NCBI RefSeq assembly: GCF_000524195.1
Contig: NW_020170505.1
Coordinates: 87,776-151,775, forward strand
Length of the DNA stretch: 64,000 nucleotides
DNA from: Echinococcus granulosus
Taxonomy: Eukaryota > Platyhelminthes > Cestoda > Cyclophyllidea > Taeniidae
Direction of reading: 5' to 3'
Made by a program: the position numbers and the translations under genes. Each line of letters starts with the position of its first letter. Position 1 is the first letter of the stretch. This document shows, piece after piece, positions 38,051-50,272 of this stretch. The notes under the pieces were generated by a model that searched no databases, was not told where the DNA came from, and saw only the letters and a program-made list of their open reading frames with translations.

Positions 38051-38722
38051 CACCGACTCCAGGCCCGATATACGTCACCAACTAATGACTGTGTATTATA
38101 AGCTTCGCACTTTGATGCGGTTGAACAAAAGTAAAGTAAACTCAAAAAAAAATTCTCAAAATCACACAGAAAACACTCGCGCATTACATAACAATAACTT
38201 TTTACATCAGAAATAAGATGCAGGCTAAAGAAAAACGCTCAGAAGTTCATTGCCATATACTGCTTAAATATAAAGAAGAAGTAAAAATTAGCTCTTTAAG
38301 TGTTGTAGTTTTTTTGCTCAAAATAGGCCTAATTAAGCAACTGCGCAATATTCTGCGACAAGCGATTAATAAGGTACGAATACCATAATCCACGTGAGAA
38401 TAATACTGCACACTGATTTTGAATCCCAAAAAGAGTTTTATTGCTTAGAACACGTAGGTGACCTATCCTTGATCCTAGTGAAAATTTGCTATTGTTATAA
38501 ATTATAATTCTCGGTCCCAACTCGTGTTTCCTTCTGCTAAAACAAGAAGAGTGCGTAAAAGATGGCATCCCTTATTTAAAGTTTGATATAGAGGTGTACG
38601 TGTTGCAAAGTTTTTCGAGGAAACCAGAGTTCGGCCTTTCCTTAGAAGCTAAAGTCTCGGCCCAGCTGCACGGTTGACGTAAATTGACTGCTTCTCGCCT
38701 TAACGATATGCGTTACGTTGAC

Positions 38723-39585
38723 TGCTTAACTCCTGCTTTTGGTGGGGAGCTACCTTTAACCTGGCCACGGTACCACATCAGATGGGATGGTTTTCCTGCC
38801 ATGCCAGTAGCCCTAGCACCTTCTGTATCCCGAATACATATATTCCAACCGAGCATGGTATCTTCTTTCGTCTTCAAGGAAGTCTAGGGATGCTACATAG
38901 GTGGCAGTGAGAAACAAACCCGATCCTGGAGGACACCTATCCTGATTTTCACTGCTATGTGATAAACCTTAACAGGGCGGAAGAAGTACGCAATCTACGA
39001 ACAGGAGGATGGTGATGGCCCCAAACAGAAGGACTGAAATTGCCGTCCACCTTCGGCAGCTACCCTAGTCCCATGTGCTGCAGGAAAGCTACCATCAACT
39101 GAAGCGATGCTAGCCATGAACCGTCTGGAAGTTTAGTCACAGACTTCCCCTATCTACCTGCATAAAGCTGTTGATAAAGTGAACCCACCATGCCTCCTCC
39201 ACTTCTGCACTAGCTGAATAGAGCCCGGGTTGATATGACTGCACAGTTCCGAAGTAAGAACAATGTGGCAAGGAGGAACAGACGCACGACCCTTCCCTCA
39301 CGGGCCTGTGTGTGTTAAATCCCGTTCTTCCTTGCAAAACCTGCTTTTGGGTCAGTGTTCCTACGTCTGTCCATGAACACGCATGATGGGCAGCACAATT
39401 TTCTGTTCCTGAGTGCAGTTTCCAAGCCAGATGAAGCTCCAAGTTCGGTTAAATTGTCAAGAGGGATCAGTGACGTTGCGGTCAAGTATCTCCTCAGTTG
39501 CATACGAATTTGGCGACTGGTATAAATTTGTGCACTATGAACCGGGTAGGCTACTAGTGAGTCGACTTTCGTCATTTGGAATGCA
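38723..39585 (+). mobile_element. TRIM-like element copy B (one LTR + internal region)
   Basis: A 175-bp LTR (38723-38897, TGCTTAAC...GATGCTACA) is followed by AGGTGGCAGTGAGAAAC and internal sequence ending GGAATGCA at 39585. It has the same length as copy A (863 against 865 bp), with only scattered differences and the same 3' truncation. The antisense frame MTKVDSLVAYPVHSAQIYTS is open here too. It abuts the decayed Gypsy element on its right. Confidence 0.8.
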
Positions 39586-39769
39586 TCTTGGCTCCACGGA
39601 TGACGGCGACTGCAATGTGCTCTAGGTGATAGAACAGGTCATTAGGCTTTCTATGCCCCCAGCGATATCTCTTCTCAACGATATATGACGTTGGCAATTT
39701 GTCTCAGTCCTTCCTCAATTCTCAATTTGCACTATAGGCTACTCTGTTGCCACTTTCGTGTTGGGCAAG

Positions 39770-42100
39770 AAAATATCAGTGGATACTTTCACTTCACGAC
39801 CTGTGAGCATTTTGAGCAGTGAAGTGCCCTTTGTTGTTGGGCGCCGTCAAGCGCATAAAGCCTAGTGAAAGCCTTCAGCAGTCCAATCAGAATACCATTC
39901 GTCGCTTCCACCTGCCCATTATCTCGTGTTAGAAATGCCGGAAGTACTGCACAGTTGAATAAAAAGTTGGCTTTCGAATTTAGTACCCTAAACCCTAGAC
40001 ACCTTTTCAGGAAACGCTTTGGTGGCAAACACAACAATTGGAAAATACAAAAGCAACCGCTTTAGCGTCTTGTGTCGTTATACGGCCGGCTTTGATCACC
40101 TCCTTTAAGTAGTCTACCATAAGAAGGATTTGTGGATTACCTCTTTCTGTGGTGGGGAGTGGACCCACTCTCTCCCCTGAAAACCCTGTAGACATAGACT
40201 GGAGTGGTGCGATTACTGTGAGATGAGGCCTTTCAAATCTGCTGCAAGTAATGCAGGTTCGGCGGAAATCAAGTACACCTTGAGTGAGCGAAGACATCCA
40301 GTACCTTTTGCTCGAGGCAGCTGGCGTCTTCTTTTCCCCTGTATAGCCCAAATTCTCATGTGACCCTTGGATAACTGTTTATACCAATAAACCTACGATC
40401 ACTGGGCGCTTGAATGCTCAATTCCCATCTCGGCACAGTGAAATCTTGCCCCCTAGGAATAGTTCAGAATATTTCCGCCATATCCGTTTGGCCATCTTGC
40501 CCGATGAAGACGTAAAGAACCACTCGTACATAGGAGTTCGGTCAGGGTCGGTACTTTGGGTATTTCTCCACTAGTGGTTAATGGGTTTGCTTAAAAATAT
40601 GGTATTTATGAAAAATCCATCGGTTTCAGTGAAGATGGTTTGCAAAACAGGGCATCTGCATTTCAATGTCCATTCTTTTTTCTGTACTGTACTGCAAAAT
40701 CATAACATGCCTCCAAATTGTTTAGCGATCATTGTTTCCATCTCGATCAGAGTCTGATGACCTGTTTGCACTATGGGCTTCCCCGCTGTCAGGTAATGGG
40801 TGAGTTGTCAATCCATGAGAATATAGCATCGAGCTTACGTTGTGTTACCCTTTCCCGTTTCATTTGTTTGTTGAATTTGGTAATCCCGTAAGCGATGGTG
40901 TTCTCCCAACTAGCGTCAGTGCCCAGTACGAATGGTGGAGCGATTGGCTCGAAATTTGGCAATGCTAGTTTCGGTGTGAAGAAGAGGATTCACTTCAGTT
41001 CTTTAAACGCTTCATCATGCTCTTTCTCTCACTTTAAGGTTTTTTTCACATTTTTTCCGCAATTTTGCGTAGCAGGCTTGCAAACGCCCACAGTAGCCTA
41101 CCAGTCTAGGAAACTACGGGGTTCCGTCTGATTGTTTAATGTTGGTCAGTTTCTCACTTACAGTATGAGGCTTTTAGTAACCGTTATCCCATCCAATGAG
41201 ATAGTATGGCCAAAAAATGTGACCAAGCGTTGTAGAAATTGGCATTTCTTTGTGTTCGTAGTTAAACCTTTGTCTCGTACGAGGTCCATCACTATATTTC
41301 AGGTTGCCACTATGCTTCCTGTTGTCCAAATACATTATACAATGTACCGGGAATAATCCAATCAACATAGTTTGCGTAAGGCGTTACAGATCCAAAAGGC
41401 ATTGTCTGAGATGCACAAAGCCCGTTTTGTAATATAAACGCTGCCCTCTTTCTGTCTGTTTCTGTCATTTCTATTTTAGGACTTGCTTAGGAGATCTAAC
41501 GAATCGTCTATGTAGGGTGTTGGGAAGGATTCTTTGTTTGTTACTGAATTCATCTGTCCGCAATCGACGCACTCGCAGAGACTTCTATCCTTCATCTTTA
41601 CCAGAGCAATAGTGAAGTCCGTGGTGATTTCTATAATTCGACGACCTCATCTCCGAGCCTCTCGTCAACAAGCCGGTATGCGACTGGGTGCCTACCAGAT
41701 CAATCTAGCCTCGTCGGTGTCCATCGTATGCTTTACGATGCGTGCTATTCCCAACCTAACTCATTGTTATGCGAGTACATTCATGTACTTAGCTAGCAAC
41801 TTCCACACTTTTCCCTCTTATTGTCGGTGACATTGGTAGGCTGCACCAGGAGGTCGTCTACGTTGTACATTGTAGTGCTGCAGCTTCGAATAGGATATTG
41901 AAAACCTCATCGACACTTTTGTTGGCAAAAGGGCCGTCGTGGTCTTAGCGTCTTGATAAGTAAAGGAGGCACCTTCTGCAAAATTTAAAAAGGCCTTGGT
42001 GATACGTCAAAGATCGGCTTAAAAAAGTGCACCTCAAGCCAAGTTCTGACGTTCAAGAACTTTCACTATCCGGGCTTTCTTGCCTGTGTTAACACGTAAC
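39770..42100 (-). mobile_element. Decayed Ty3/Gypsy-type retrotransposon pol region
   Basis: Domains read 5' to 3' on the minus strand. Reverse transcriptase: MYNVDDLLVQPTNV near 41875-41830, in place of YxDDLLV. RNase H: PPFVLGTDASWENTIAYG near 40960-40890, preceded by EAFKELK. Integrase: zinc-finger end SSLTQGVLDFRRTCITCSRF and core GERVGPLPTTERGNPQILLM, followed by VDYLKEVIKAG (40351-40090). A late integrase motif, DNGQVEATNGILIGLLKAF, lies at about 39925-39870. Stops and frameshifts separate the blocks, so it is inactive. No LTRs were recognised. Confidence 0.8.
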
Positions 42101-43516
42101 GATGTCTCCCCTTTCCTTCTACTGGTATTGGTCTGCTAGCCGGTGAAATAATCCTAACCTTTTGGTAAAAAGCAGGAGAGCCCTGAGAGTTACTACTAAT
42201 ATGGCCTCACGGGAGTCCAAGAGGAAACGGCGTGAATGCTCTTCGAAATTGAATGATGATTCCAAGAATGAATGAGAGCCACGACAAGGAAAAGAAGGGC
42301 CTACCTACTTTCAGAGTATAAAGGTGTCGGGTTTAACCGACCGGTGCAGTTGATGCAGTGCAAGACAGTGGGATTCTATGCCTTAATTAGACGGTTATCC
42401 AACCCTTGTATTTTTATGTATGTGGCGAAATCATCGCCCTGCCAGTTGGTGTAGATTCTTCAAGTGGTCCTCTTTGCCTCTGGTTAGCATTCGTTCTTTC
42501 CGCTCGATGACCAGTTGAGCTGAAGTGTCGCAGGGCTACCCTCACTTTTACGGCTACCGAGAATAAGTTCTAAGGGAGGGCGTGTAGGATCTGTAGTGTT
42601 TTCTAACGTTGAGGGTGAAACAAAGGTTAAGTCTGGCGTTTTCAGTTTACCTTGCAAGGTCCATGTCGGCCTTGGACGGGGGAGGGTCCGCCGACGCTGC
42701 CATCGGTGTGACGGGTTCAGCAGCCCTCTCCTCCACCTCTGGAACGAACAGATTGATTGGAAGAGAACACCTTTTACTTGATAAGTGTTGTTAATGCGTA
42801 TGAGGAAGCAGGGTTAAAGGGATTTGGGGTTTGTTTCCGCCTAAAAATTCAATGGCCTCCGCTCAGCCACGAAGTTGGCGTACACTGCTCTCTTCTCACC
42901 TAAGAGGTGCATTTAAACAAACACCAAGGTGACATCTGTAAGTACGGTAGCTAGAGTACCAGGTGATCCAAAAAAGGTAAACCAACTGCCGTGGCTTTTT
43001 TGTGCTCGAGTTTGATAAACGTGGGTCAAGTGCAGAGTTGCATATTCCTTTTGAGTATCTAAAGTGGACCTAAAAATTAGCCACTTTTGTTTTAAGTAGT
43101 ACACTCCGGAACCAGGTAGTCGCTAAGATTTCACTCGAATAAGAATCATTTCAAATCATGATGACGTTGGTACCTTAAGAGATTCTTTTGCTTTATAATA
43201 AAATTCTTCCCATTTTTTTGCGCAAAATAGCGAAATCTTTCATATTTTCTGCCCCATCTCTTTTGTTTTAACTTATTTCTATCGACTTCCTGTTAAAATT
43301 TAGTCCAATTGTTTTTAAACATAAGTTGGTTTCAATGAAATAACAAAATCAAATCATTGTGTTTTTGATTTTATTTTGACCAAATCGACGAGTTCAGCTG
43401 CAGAATTACAAAAATAATACATACGAAAATTTCAGTGCTGATAGCTAATTTTTTACTGGAAGTAATTAGAGTTTACCTTTATTCTACGGCACTGATCATG
43501 GAGGTGATCTTGGTAG

Positions 43517-44428
43517 TGCAGCATCCCGAGACTTCCCTAAGGACGAAAGAAGATACAATACTCAGGCAGAATATATATCTAGTACAGAGAAGGTGTTTGG
43601 GCCACTGGCTAATGCAAAGTCCAAAAGTCGCGCCTCACCAATACCGAGGGATAAACCACCATTGTATTACATAGCCTCCCTCCTCTTTTGAGCGTCGTCC
43701 CTGACCCTCCCGCGTCAGCCATTACAACGTAGCCGGTGCAGTAAGGAAACACCCACGAGCCGACCGTGCCAGTCACCAAATTAGCGTGCAACTTCAACGT
43801 CGCTGATCCCTCTTAGCGGCTTGACTGGATCTAGGGTTTCGTCCGGTTTAGGAACTTGATTCAGGACGGGGAACTGCATCGGCCATCATGCGTGTCCATA
43901 GGTGGATGTAGGAACACTGGCCTAAAAGCAGATATGAGTAAGGGAGGACGGGATTTAATACAGGTGCATGGAAGACGGTAGGGAAAGTCTGCAATGAAAC
44001 TTCCAGATGGTTCGCGGCTAGTGTCGCTTCAGTTGTTAATGGTTCTCCTGCAAAACACGGACTAGGATAGATGCCGAGGAAGATGTCAACATTGACCCTC
44101 TATTAGGGGTCATCATCACCATTCTCCCATCCATAGCATATGCACTTCTTCCCCTCCGCTGAGGTTTATCACGCAGAAGTTAAAAACAGGATGCGTGGCC
44201 TCAAGAATGGGGTTCGCTTCCCACTGCCACCAATGTAGCGTCCCGAGACTTCCCTGAAGACGGAAGAAGACACAATACTCGGGCAGAATACATATTCAGC
44301 ACAAAGAAGGTGTCTAAGCTATTGGCATGGGCTGAAGGCCAGCCCACCCAGCGAGCTACAAGAGGGCTAATTCAAAGCAAAAAGTGGCGCCTCACCAATA
44401 TTGGGGGATAAACTACCATCGTATTACA
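43517..44428 (-). mobile_element. TRIM-like element D with two LTRs, PBS and PPT
   Basis: The most complete copy. On the minus strand: 5' LTR 44428-44234 (TGTAATAC...GCTACA, 195 bp), then TTGGTGGCAGTGGGAAGC as a putative primer-binding site. The 562-bp internal region ends in the polypurine tract AAAAGAGGAGGGAGGCTA (about 43689-43672). The 3' LTR is 43671-43517 (155 bp). GTAG is found on both outer sides (43513-43516 and 44429-44432), a likely target duplication. No open frame longer than about 60 codons encodes a retroelement domain. This fits a terminal-repeat retrotransposon in miniature, which needs enzymes from another element. Confidence 0.88.
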
Positions 44429-44899
44429 GTAGACTATAAAAGCAGAGGAGGCAAAGGGTGACACCAGGGTCAGAATCGCATTTTTTCAACACGAAAAAGC
44501 TTCTTTAGACCTGCCTTTTTTTCATTGTAATATGCGATTTTCTAGTTGGAAAAATCTAGGTGTCCTATTTAGGTCACTCTACTTAAATTAATTACTTTCA
44601 CTTTTCCCCTCAGTTATTCGTTCGGTGCTCCTCACTTTGTGACGGTTTTTCTGCCGTTTTCCAGTTTTCCATATTTTACTCACAGATAAACCCTGTGTCA
44701 TCAGTACCTTAGCGGCAAAATTTTGTTTGACCAAATATTGGACTCATTCTATCCAAAAGAAATGTTCTTTTTTTATTGTAGCGCTCCAAATCACTCTGAG
44801 GGCCTAAAAGGTCCTTACTGTCGAAGAAGAGCTCGAAAGCTGCAGGCATGAGTAGAACTTCACGTCATCGAGATAAATGTAAAAACCACGGAGATTGAA

Positions 44900-45490
44900 C
44901 AGTCTGTACCCCTAAATTTATTGTTAAAATGAATGGCAGTCTATTCCATAGCCCGACCCTTCTCTTGAGCGTTGGTTCCGGCGTTTCATGTCCATTGGTT
45001 ATCCCATGACTTTAGATAAAATGAAGACGACTTCACCGAATCCACAGACTAGAGAAAGAGCTGCCTTTCAATAGCGGTGCACACAGAAAATTTGACTGGG
45101 ATTCCCGAATGTCACGCCTCCTGTAAGGTGAACAGTCTCAGTATGAAATTGATCTGAGTGATCCAACTGAGAACTGGGCGATGTTCTACCATGAGCATGT
45201 TCTACGTACTTTTTCTCAGACTGCAATTTCAGCTTCTTCTTTTGAGGTTTTAACTTGTTTGAAACTCCGTCCTGACCCATCAGTTGCCATTGTCCGCAGC
45301 ATGAAGCTCTTGGCTTTCCAAAAATTAAATTCGAAACAAATCCAATGATTCGCCTCTCCATCGTAGAATGTATTCTTCTGCGATGGTTGAATGTCATACT
45401 CAGCAAACGATAACGGGGATTTTGTCTTCATGGAGCAGATTGGATTACCGTTACCACCGACGTAGCGATCTCGGAAGGCATGGCGTGGCA
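44900..45490. other. Possible very old element copy with short open frames
   Basis: CCCGACCCTTCTCTTGAGCGTTGG (44954-44977) and ACCGACGTAGCGATCTCGG (45457-45475) faintly resemble the PPT-side and LTR-side sequence of element D, in the same order. Two overlapping minus-strand frames (91 and 112 codons) show no domain. The assignment is weak. Confidence 0.25.
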
Positions 45491-47164
45491 TGCTACAATG
45501 AAAATAAGTATTAATTCATGAGCAGACAAGTGAAAAGATCGCAAAAAGTGTTTACTATTGACAGTGTTCCAAAAAAATCTCCTTTTTAGCAATTTGAGTG
45601 GATAGTTACATTTTTTTGGATTTTCTAAGCCTCCTTTAGAAGTGGGGAAATTCCTTTTTAAATAAAAAAAAAATCAAAATATCTGACACAAACACTTTTT
45701 AGTAGTATTTCGAAGTCAGCTAAGTATTTTGAATCACCTGTCAATCAACAACTCACAGACGAACATGAAATTTGGTGTTCAACCATATAACATGCATTCT
45801 ATCAGAAGTGTTTAGTTAGCAAAAATTTTTTAAGACATTTTTACCGTATTCTAAAATTACTTTTCACTTGATCGGCTTCATGGGCCACACGAAAGGGGAA
45901 TGCATAGTAATAATGAAGTATAGACACATTTCACATGAATCTTGATGCTTTTTCGGCATGAAAAGGTGTATTTGCTAAAACAGAGAATTTTTTGTGTGTC
46001 GTCTTAAAAAATGCAAGGGTTTTGCAGTCTCACTAGAAATGTACTGAGTACCCAGTTAAATGTTTTATTAGCCGAAGCAAAGATTTTAATCTCTGGACAG
46101 AAATTCTGATCAATTATTGTCATGAGAAAACAGGATTTGGCCGTTTTACTTCAAAAAATGTTAGCTAATGTGGATAATAAATTCAGGGCTTTTAGTAAAG
46201 CTACTAATCCTTGTGTTATGTGCATTCCTTGAGGTCAAATTGTCTGTCTAAGTAATTAAGGTATAATAATGTACAGCTTCAGGCCCTCCGTATCTCATCA
46301 CTGATACTTTTTTTGTAGAAGAGGGTTAAGTGTGACCGCGGATCCTAAAATACGTTCCTGTCTCAATCCTCTGGAGGTTTCCTTTTCAGGAATACTTGTC
46401 AAACATTCTAGGACCTCGCAAAAATCTCACCCAGGATTCGTTTTCCTTGATTAGCTAATAGTTGTCCAGGTTGAATTTAATTGTTCTAGTGGTCTTTGTG
46501 TGGCAAGGGCCACTCAAAATGCGACCGCTCCGTGCCTCCGATTGGCAGCCTGCAGACGTGTACACACGCTGAACTTCCAGTCTAATATTTCAGGTCGGTG
46601 ATACAGACTACCCCATTGAAATATTTGCGCCTTGGATTTATCCGGTGGAAGAAGCGACAGAATCCAAGCTAATTCAAATAAGGACCAGTTTATAGCAATG
46701 AGGGAGATGTTTAATTTCAACCAGAACTTTGAGGAGGCTTCATCTCTTTGGCATCGGTGCGGGACTACTGAAATCCGAGGCATTATTTCAGGGATCCAAG
46801 CGGATGGAAACTGACCAGCAAGAAGTTTGCCAAGTTGTTATCCATTAAACAGTGCAAGTTTGTGTGCAGTTTTGGAGGAAAAGGTACGCCCTCCATGATT
46901 GAACGTGATTTTTCGTACGCGAAAGCCTATGTATACCGTAAATGATACAACCATGTATACGGTGAAGATGGAAACGCCAGACAGGTTAGTTGGGTTCCAC
47001 AGTGTTTTCGGCCGCGGATGGTTTAATATCCTGTATTAAGAATAACCATCCCCACCTCGCTTTGGTTAAGAGTAGCAGTAATTTAACTGGTAGTTTTAGA
47101 TTTAATATATTGCATTCAAGAAAAGTAATTGACGCGGGCTAAATAAAATACGTTACTTGTTTGT

Positions 47165-47345
47165 TTATCTTATAGTTTGGTGATGTGCCACTTAGGGCTC
47201 CGCTGCTGTATCTCCTTCGGGCAGCCTGATCTTCGGATCGTGCTAGTAGCCCCAATCCCTTCTGTACGTAGGTGGTATATATTCTGTCCGAGCATTGCGT
47301 CTTCTTTCGGCTTCAGAGAAGTCTCAGCGGACTTTTCGAATAGGC
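47165..47345 (+). repeat. Degenerate solo LTR of the TRIM-like family
   Basis: It carries GGTATATATTCTGTCCGAGC, TTGCGTCTTCTTTCGGCTTC and AGAGAAGTCTC in the family order. The 5' part is strongly diverged. Confidence 0.6.
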
Positions 47346-47701
47346 ACATATGTGGTAGATCAAATAATTTAAATGCATCGAGATCACACACTGATGTAGA
47401 TTCCCATAATCAGATTATAACAAACTGTAGTGAATATTAAAGAGAATTTTGTGATACTTTGCTGCAATCTGAATACTGCCTGTAGCCGCAAAGATATAGC
47501 TCGTCATTGAGCAAATTTAGACTCAACGTATAGAAGAACTTGTGGTTCCATAGACCCAGCGACCCAAGCCTTCTTTGATGCTGTAGTAAGCCATGCCACG
47601 ATGTGTAAATACAACGTACGTAGACGGGAGTGCCCCCATAGTTAAACGCGTAGTTAGATCAAATATCAAATCATTATATAGTCCATCTCTTTGTTTGAGG
47701 T

Positions 47702-47941
47702 TTGCACTCAGCGCTCCTTCTCGGTAACCCTCTGTGCCGACCAGCGCAACATGGGCAGTGCTTTAGAGACCAAACCAAATCGAGAACGCCACCCATTAAA
47801 TTTCTTGCCTGTGAGAAGGCATTTGATTCCGACGCCACTGAGGTGCCTCGGCAACTCCACCACATCAGGAGTTTGGCACTATTTGTGAACTGTATGGAAC
47901 GCTCCATACTGCTCAAGACTGGACAATGGTCTACAACGTAA
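47702..47941 (+). mobile_element. Possible LINE reverse-transcriptase fragment
   Basis: A 79-codon frame includes CEKAFDSDATEVPRQLHHIR and ALFVNCMERSILLKTG. The spacing resembles the xKAFDSVxRxxLWxxLxxxGI...Ixxxxxxxxxxx block of LINE reverse transcriptases. It is short and isolated, so it may be chance. Confidence 0.35.
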
Positions 47942-48592
47942 GAAACTTTTATGACAATCGCTAGTCGTAAGGATATTTGTCCCAAAGCAGAATCAGTAAA
48001 TAAGTGTCAGGGTTTGAAATAATTCCATAGAGCTAACATTCCGCATCCATTCCTTCTTGCAATTTTTTTCTCATTTTAGTACTCCCTAGACATCTGTCTG
48101 GATACCAATCAAACGATAGAGAAGTGGAGGAAATATTGCTTGCTCACTTGATTAACATTTTTATGTAAATACCGTAGGCATCTTCATAAAGAACATTTTT
48201 GGGTGGTTGAAGTTTAATGTCACTAGATTTGGAGGTTCATTAAGGACTGAATTAATCATTCACCATTCTGTGATAAGTCTTTGTGGATTCAATCATCTGT
48301 AGCAAAGCCAATTCTTTTACCACATTAAGTTCTAGTATCCGACCACAGAAATAAGGATGTTGGCCTTTTTTGGACCGAGTTCGGTTATCGCTGCTGCTAA
48401 TGCAGCGGCCCGAGTCTTCCAGAAATCGTAACAAACCAAAGGTATTTGGTAGAGCATGTGGTACTGAGGTATAGAAGAGTTTGGGATTACGGAAACAAAT
48501 TTACCTCTTAAAAACCAATGTCTAGACAAAATATTAGATCATTAACGACATTTGACTTCACTGTCAGTGATACATCTCGTTATTTCTGCTAA

Positions 48593-48790
48593 TGCAATAC
48601 GATAGTGGTTTATCCCTCGGTTCTGGTGAGGCGCCACTTTTGTACTTCGAATTAGCCCCCTTGTACCTCGCTGGGTGGGCTGGCCTTTTGGGCCATGCCA
48701 ATAGCCCAGACACCTTCTCCGTGCTGAATATATATATTCTGCCCGAGTATTTTGTCTTCTTTCGTCTTCAGGGAGTCTCGGGACGCTACA
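48593..48790 (+). repeat. Solo LTR of the TRIM-like family
   Basis: A 198-bp TGCAATACG...GGACGCTACA copy flanked by CTAA on both sides (48589-48592 and 48791-48794). It is a typical product of recombination between two LTRs of one element. Confidence 0.88.
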
Positions 48791-49104
48791 CTAAAGTATA
48801 ATAAGGAAAGATCATTTGGTGGTTTTCTATTGTTCAAACTGAAATTATAATCAACTGCGAATGCAGGTTATTTTCTAACAAGCATTCTTAAAATCTATTC
48901 ATTTGCAGCAGCCATTGATTAAACAAACACTTGGAGCGACCGCATAGGGTCACAACTAAGAACCTCTTCTTGATTTCTATATTGCACTAATTTTATAGGC
49001 TTCCATTCAGCTTCCAAGTAGGTGATATCATTTATGCATTCATTTTGCTTACCTTTACATGTTTATGTTTTAGCAGATGGCCTACGACTACATTTAAGTA
49101 TTTA

Positions 49105-49299
49105 TGTAATACGATAGTGCTTTATCCCTCGGTATTGGTGAGGCGCAACATTTGTACATTGAATTAGCCCCCACTTACCTCACTGGGTGGGCTGGCTTTT
49201 GGGCCATGCCAATAGCCTGGACACCTTCTCTGTGCTAAATATATATTCTGCCCGAGTATTGTGTCTTCTTTCGTCTTCAGGGAGTCTCGGGAGGCTATA
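49105..49299 (+). repeat. Solo LTR of the TRIM-like family
   Basis: TGTAATACGATAGTGCTTTA through ATATATTCTGCCCGAGTATT to GGGAGGCTATA. Same orientation as, and 315 bp from, the preceding solo LTR. No target duplication is evident. Confidence 0.82.
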
Positions 49300-49873
49300 T
49301 CTAGGCAAGATGTCACTTCATTACTTAACTAGATTTTACAGATTGGCGCCTAACATTAGCGTGGCTTTGGCAAATTTTGACGGTAAAAAAAGTCCGAAAA
49401 GGCAATAGACGGATTGAGCGCGTGATGTTAATAATGCAACTAAGAATTTCAGCCTTGGTAATGCATAAAATGGAGCATTGACTAGTCCTAATACGATCTC
49501 TATTGGCTCCTCAAAATAGATTATGAAATAATTATGTTAGATCCTAGTACCACACAGCAAGGTAGTGGCTGAAGAAATGGACATACCTAAAGAATAATAA
49601 CTGTATAATTCGGTAACAAACGCAAAAAATTGAGTCAATTTACATTCTCACATTATACTCTAACCATTCTCCTAGGTATTAATCATAATCCAAATATCGA
49701 CAAGTAAGCACTTCCCTACTAAATGTCCCTGACAATTCCAATATATTAAAAATGCTAAAACTGGTTTGTTAATAGTGGCATTATTTGTTAAAATTACCCG
49801 CCTCTTTTGCGTAATCTCGAAAAAGGTTTTAAACCAATCAAGAATTGACACCCATTCGGTGGGACCTGACATA

Positions 49874-50272
49874 ATGCCGTCTAAGCAATCGAGGGTCCAG
49901 AATGAAAAGATTGTTCAACAAATACCCAGAGCTAGCCCACTGATGCTTTCCGTTATTTCCGATATTCTTCGTGAATATCAACAGACAACTGCTTTGGAAC
50001 TTAAGTTGATTGATGTCTATCTCGTTTACGTTTTCATCACCGGTGTTATTCAATTCCTCTACTGTTGCTCCGTTGGAACATTCCCATTCAATGCTTTTCT
50101 CGCTGGGTTCATCTCTACAGTGGCATCGTTCGTATTGGCGGTTTGTTTGCGAATGCACAGCAACCCACAGAACGCTGATGTGTTCCCTGATTATATGCCG
50201 GAGTGGGCCTTTGGAAACTTCATTTTTGCTCATGTTGTACTTCACTTGGCCGTATTCAATTTTATGGGCTGA
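49874..50272 (+). CDS. DAD1: DAD1, subunit of oligosaccharyltransferase
   Basis: Small ER membrane subunit of the oligosaccharyltransferase that N-glycosylates nascent proteins; its loss triggers apoptosis in other animals. A single uninterrupted coding exon of 132 codons plus stop. Recognisable blocks are LSVISDILREYQQTT, LKLIDVYLVYVFITGVIQF, VGTFPFNAFLAGFISTVASF, VLAVCLRMHSNPQNADV, and EWAFGNFIFAHVVLHLAVFN ending MG. There are three membrane segments. ATG 49874 gives 23 residues more than usual; the in-frame ATG at 49943 (MLSVISDIL) gives 109 aa, close to the human 113, and may be the true start. An open frame continues upstream to 49766 but with unrelated sequence. Confidence 0.95.
   Translation: MPSKQSRVQNEKIVQQIPRASPLMLSVISDILREYQQTTALELKLIDVYLVYVFITGVIQFLYCCSVGTFPFNAFLAGFISTVASFVLAVCLRMHSNPQNADVFPDYMPEWAFGNFIFAHVVLHLAVFNFMG

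Larger units (their letters stand above)
38051..49873. other. Repeat-rich region without a supported host gene
   Basis: Nearly 12 kb between PDI and DAD1. It holds TRIM-like copies B and D, a decayed Ty3/Gypsy pol, three solo LTRs and a possible LINE fragment. The rest is AT-rich sequence (notably 43100-43500, 45500-46300 and 49400-49750) in which I see no gene. Open frames at 45068-45491 and 46514-46814 have no recognisable motif. Confidence 0.6.
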
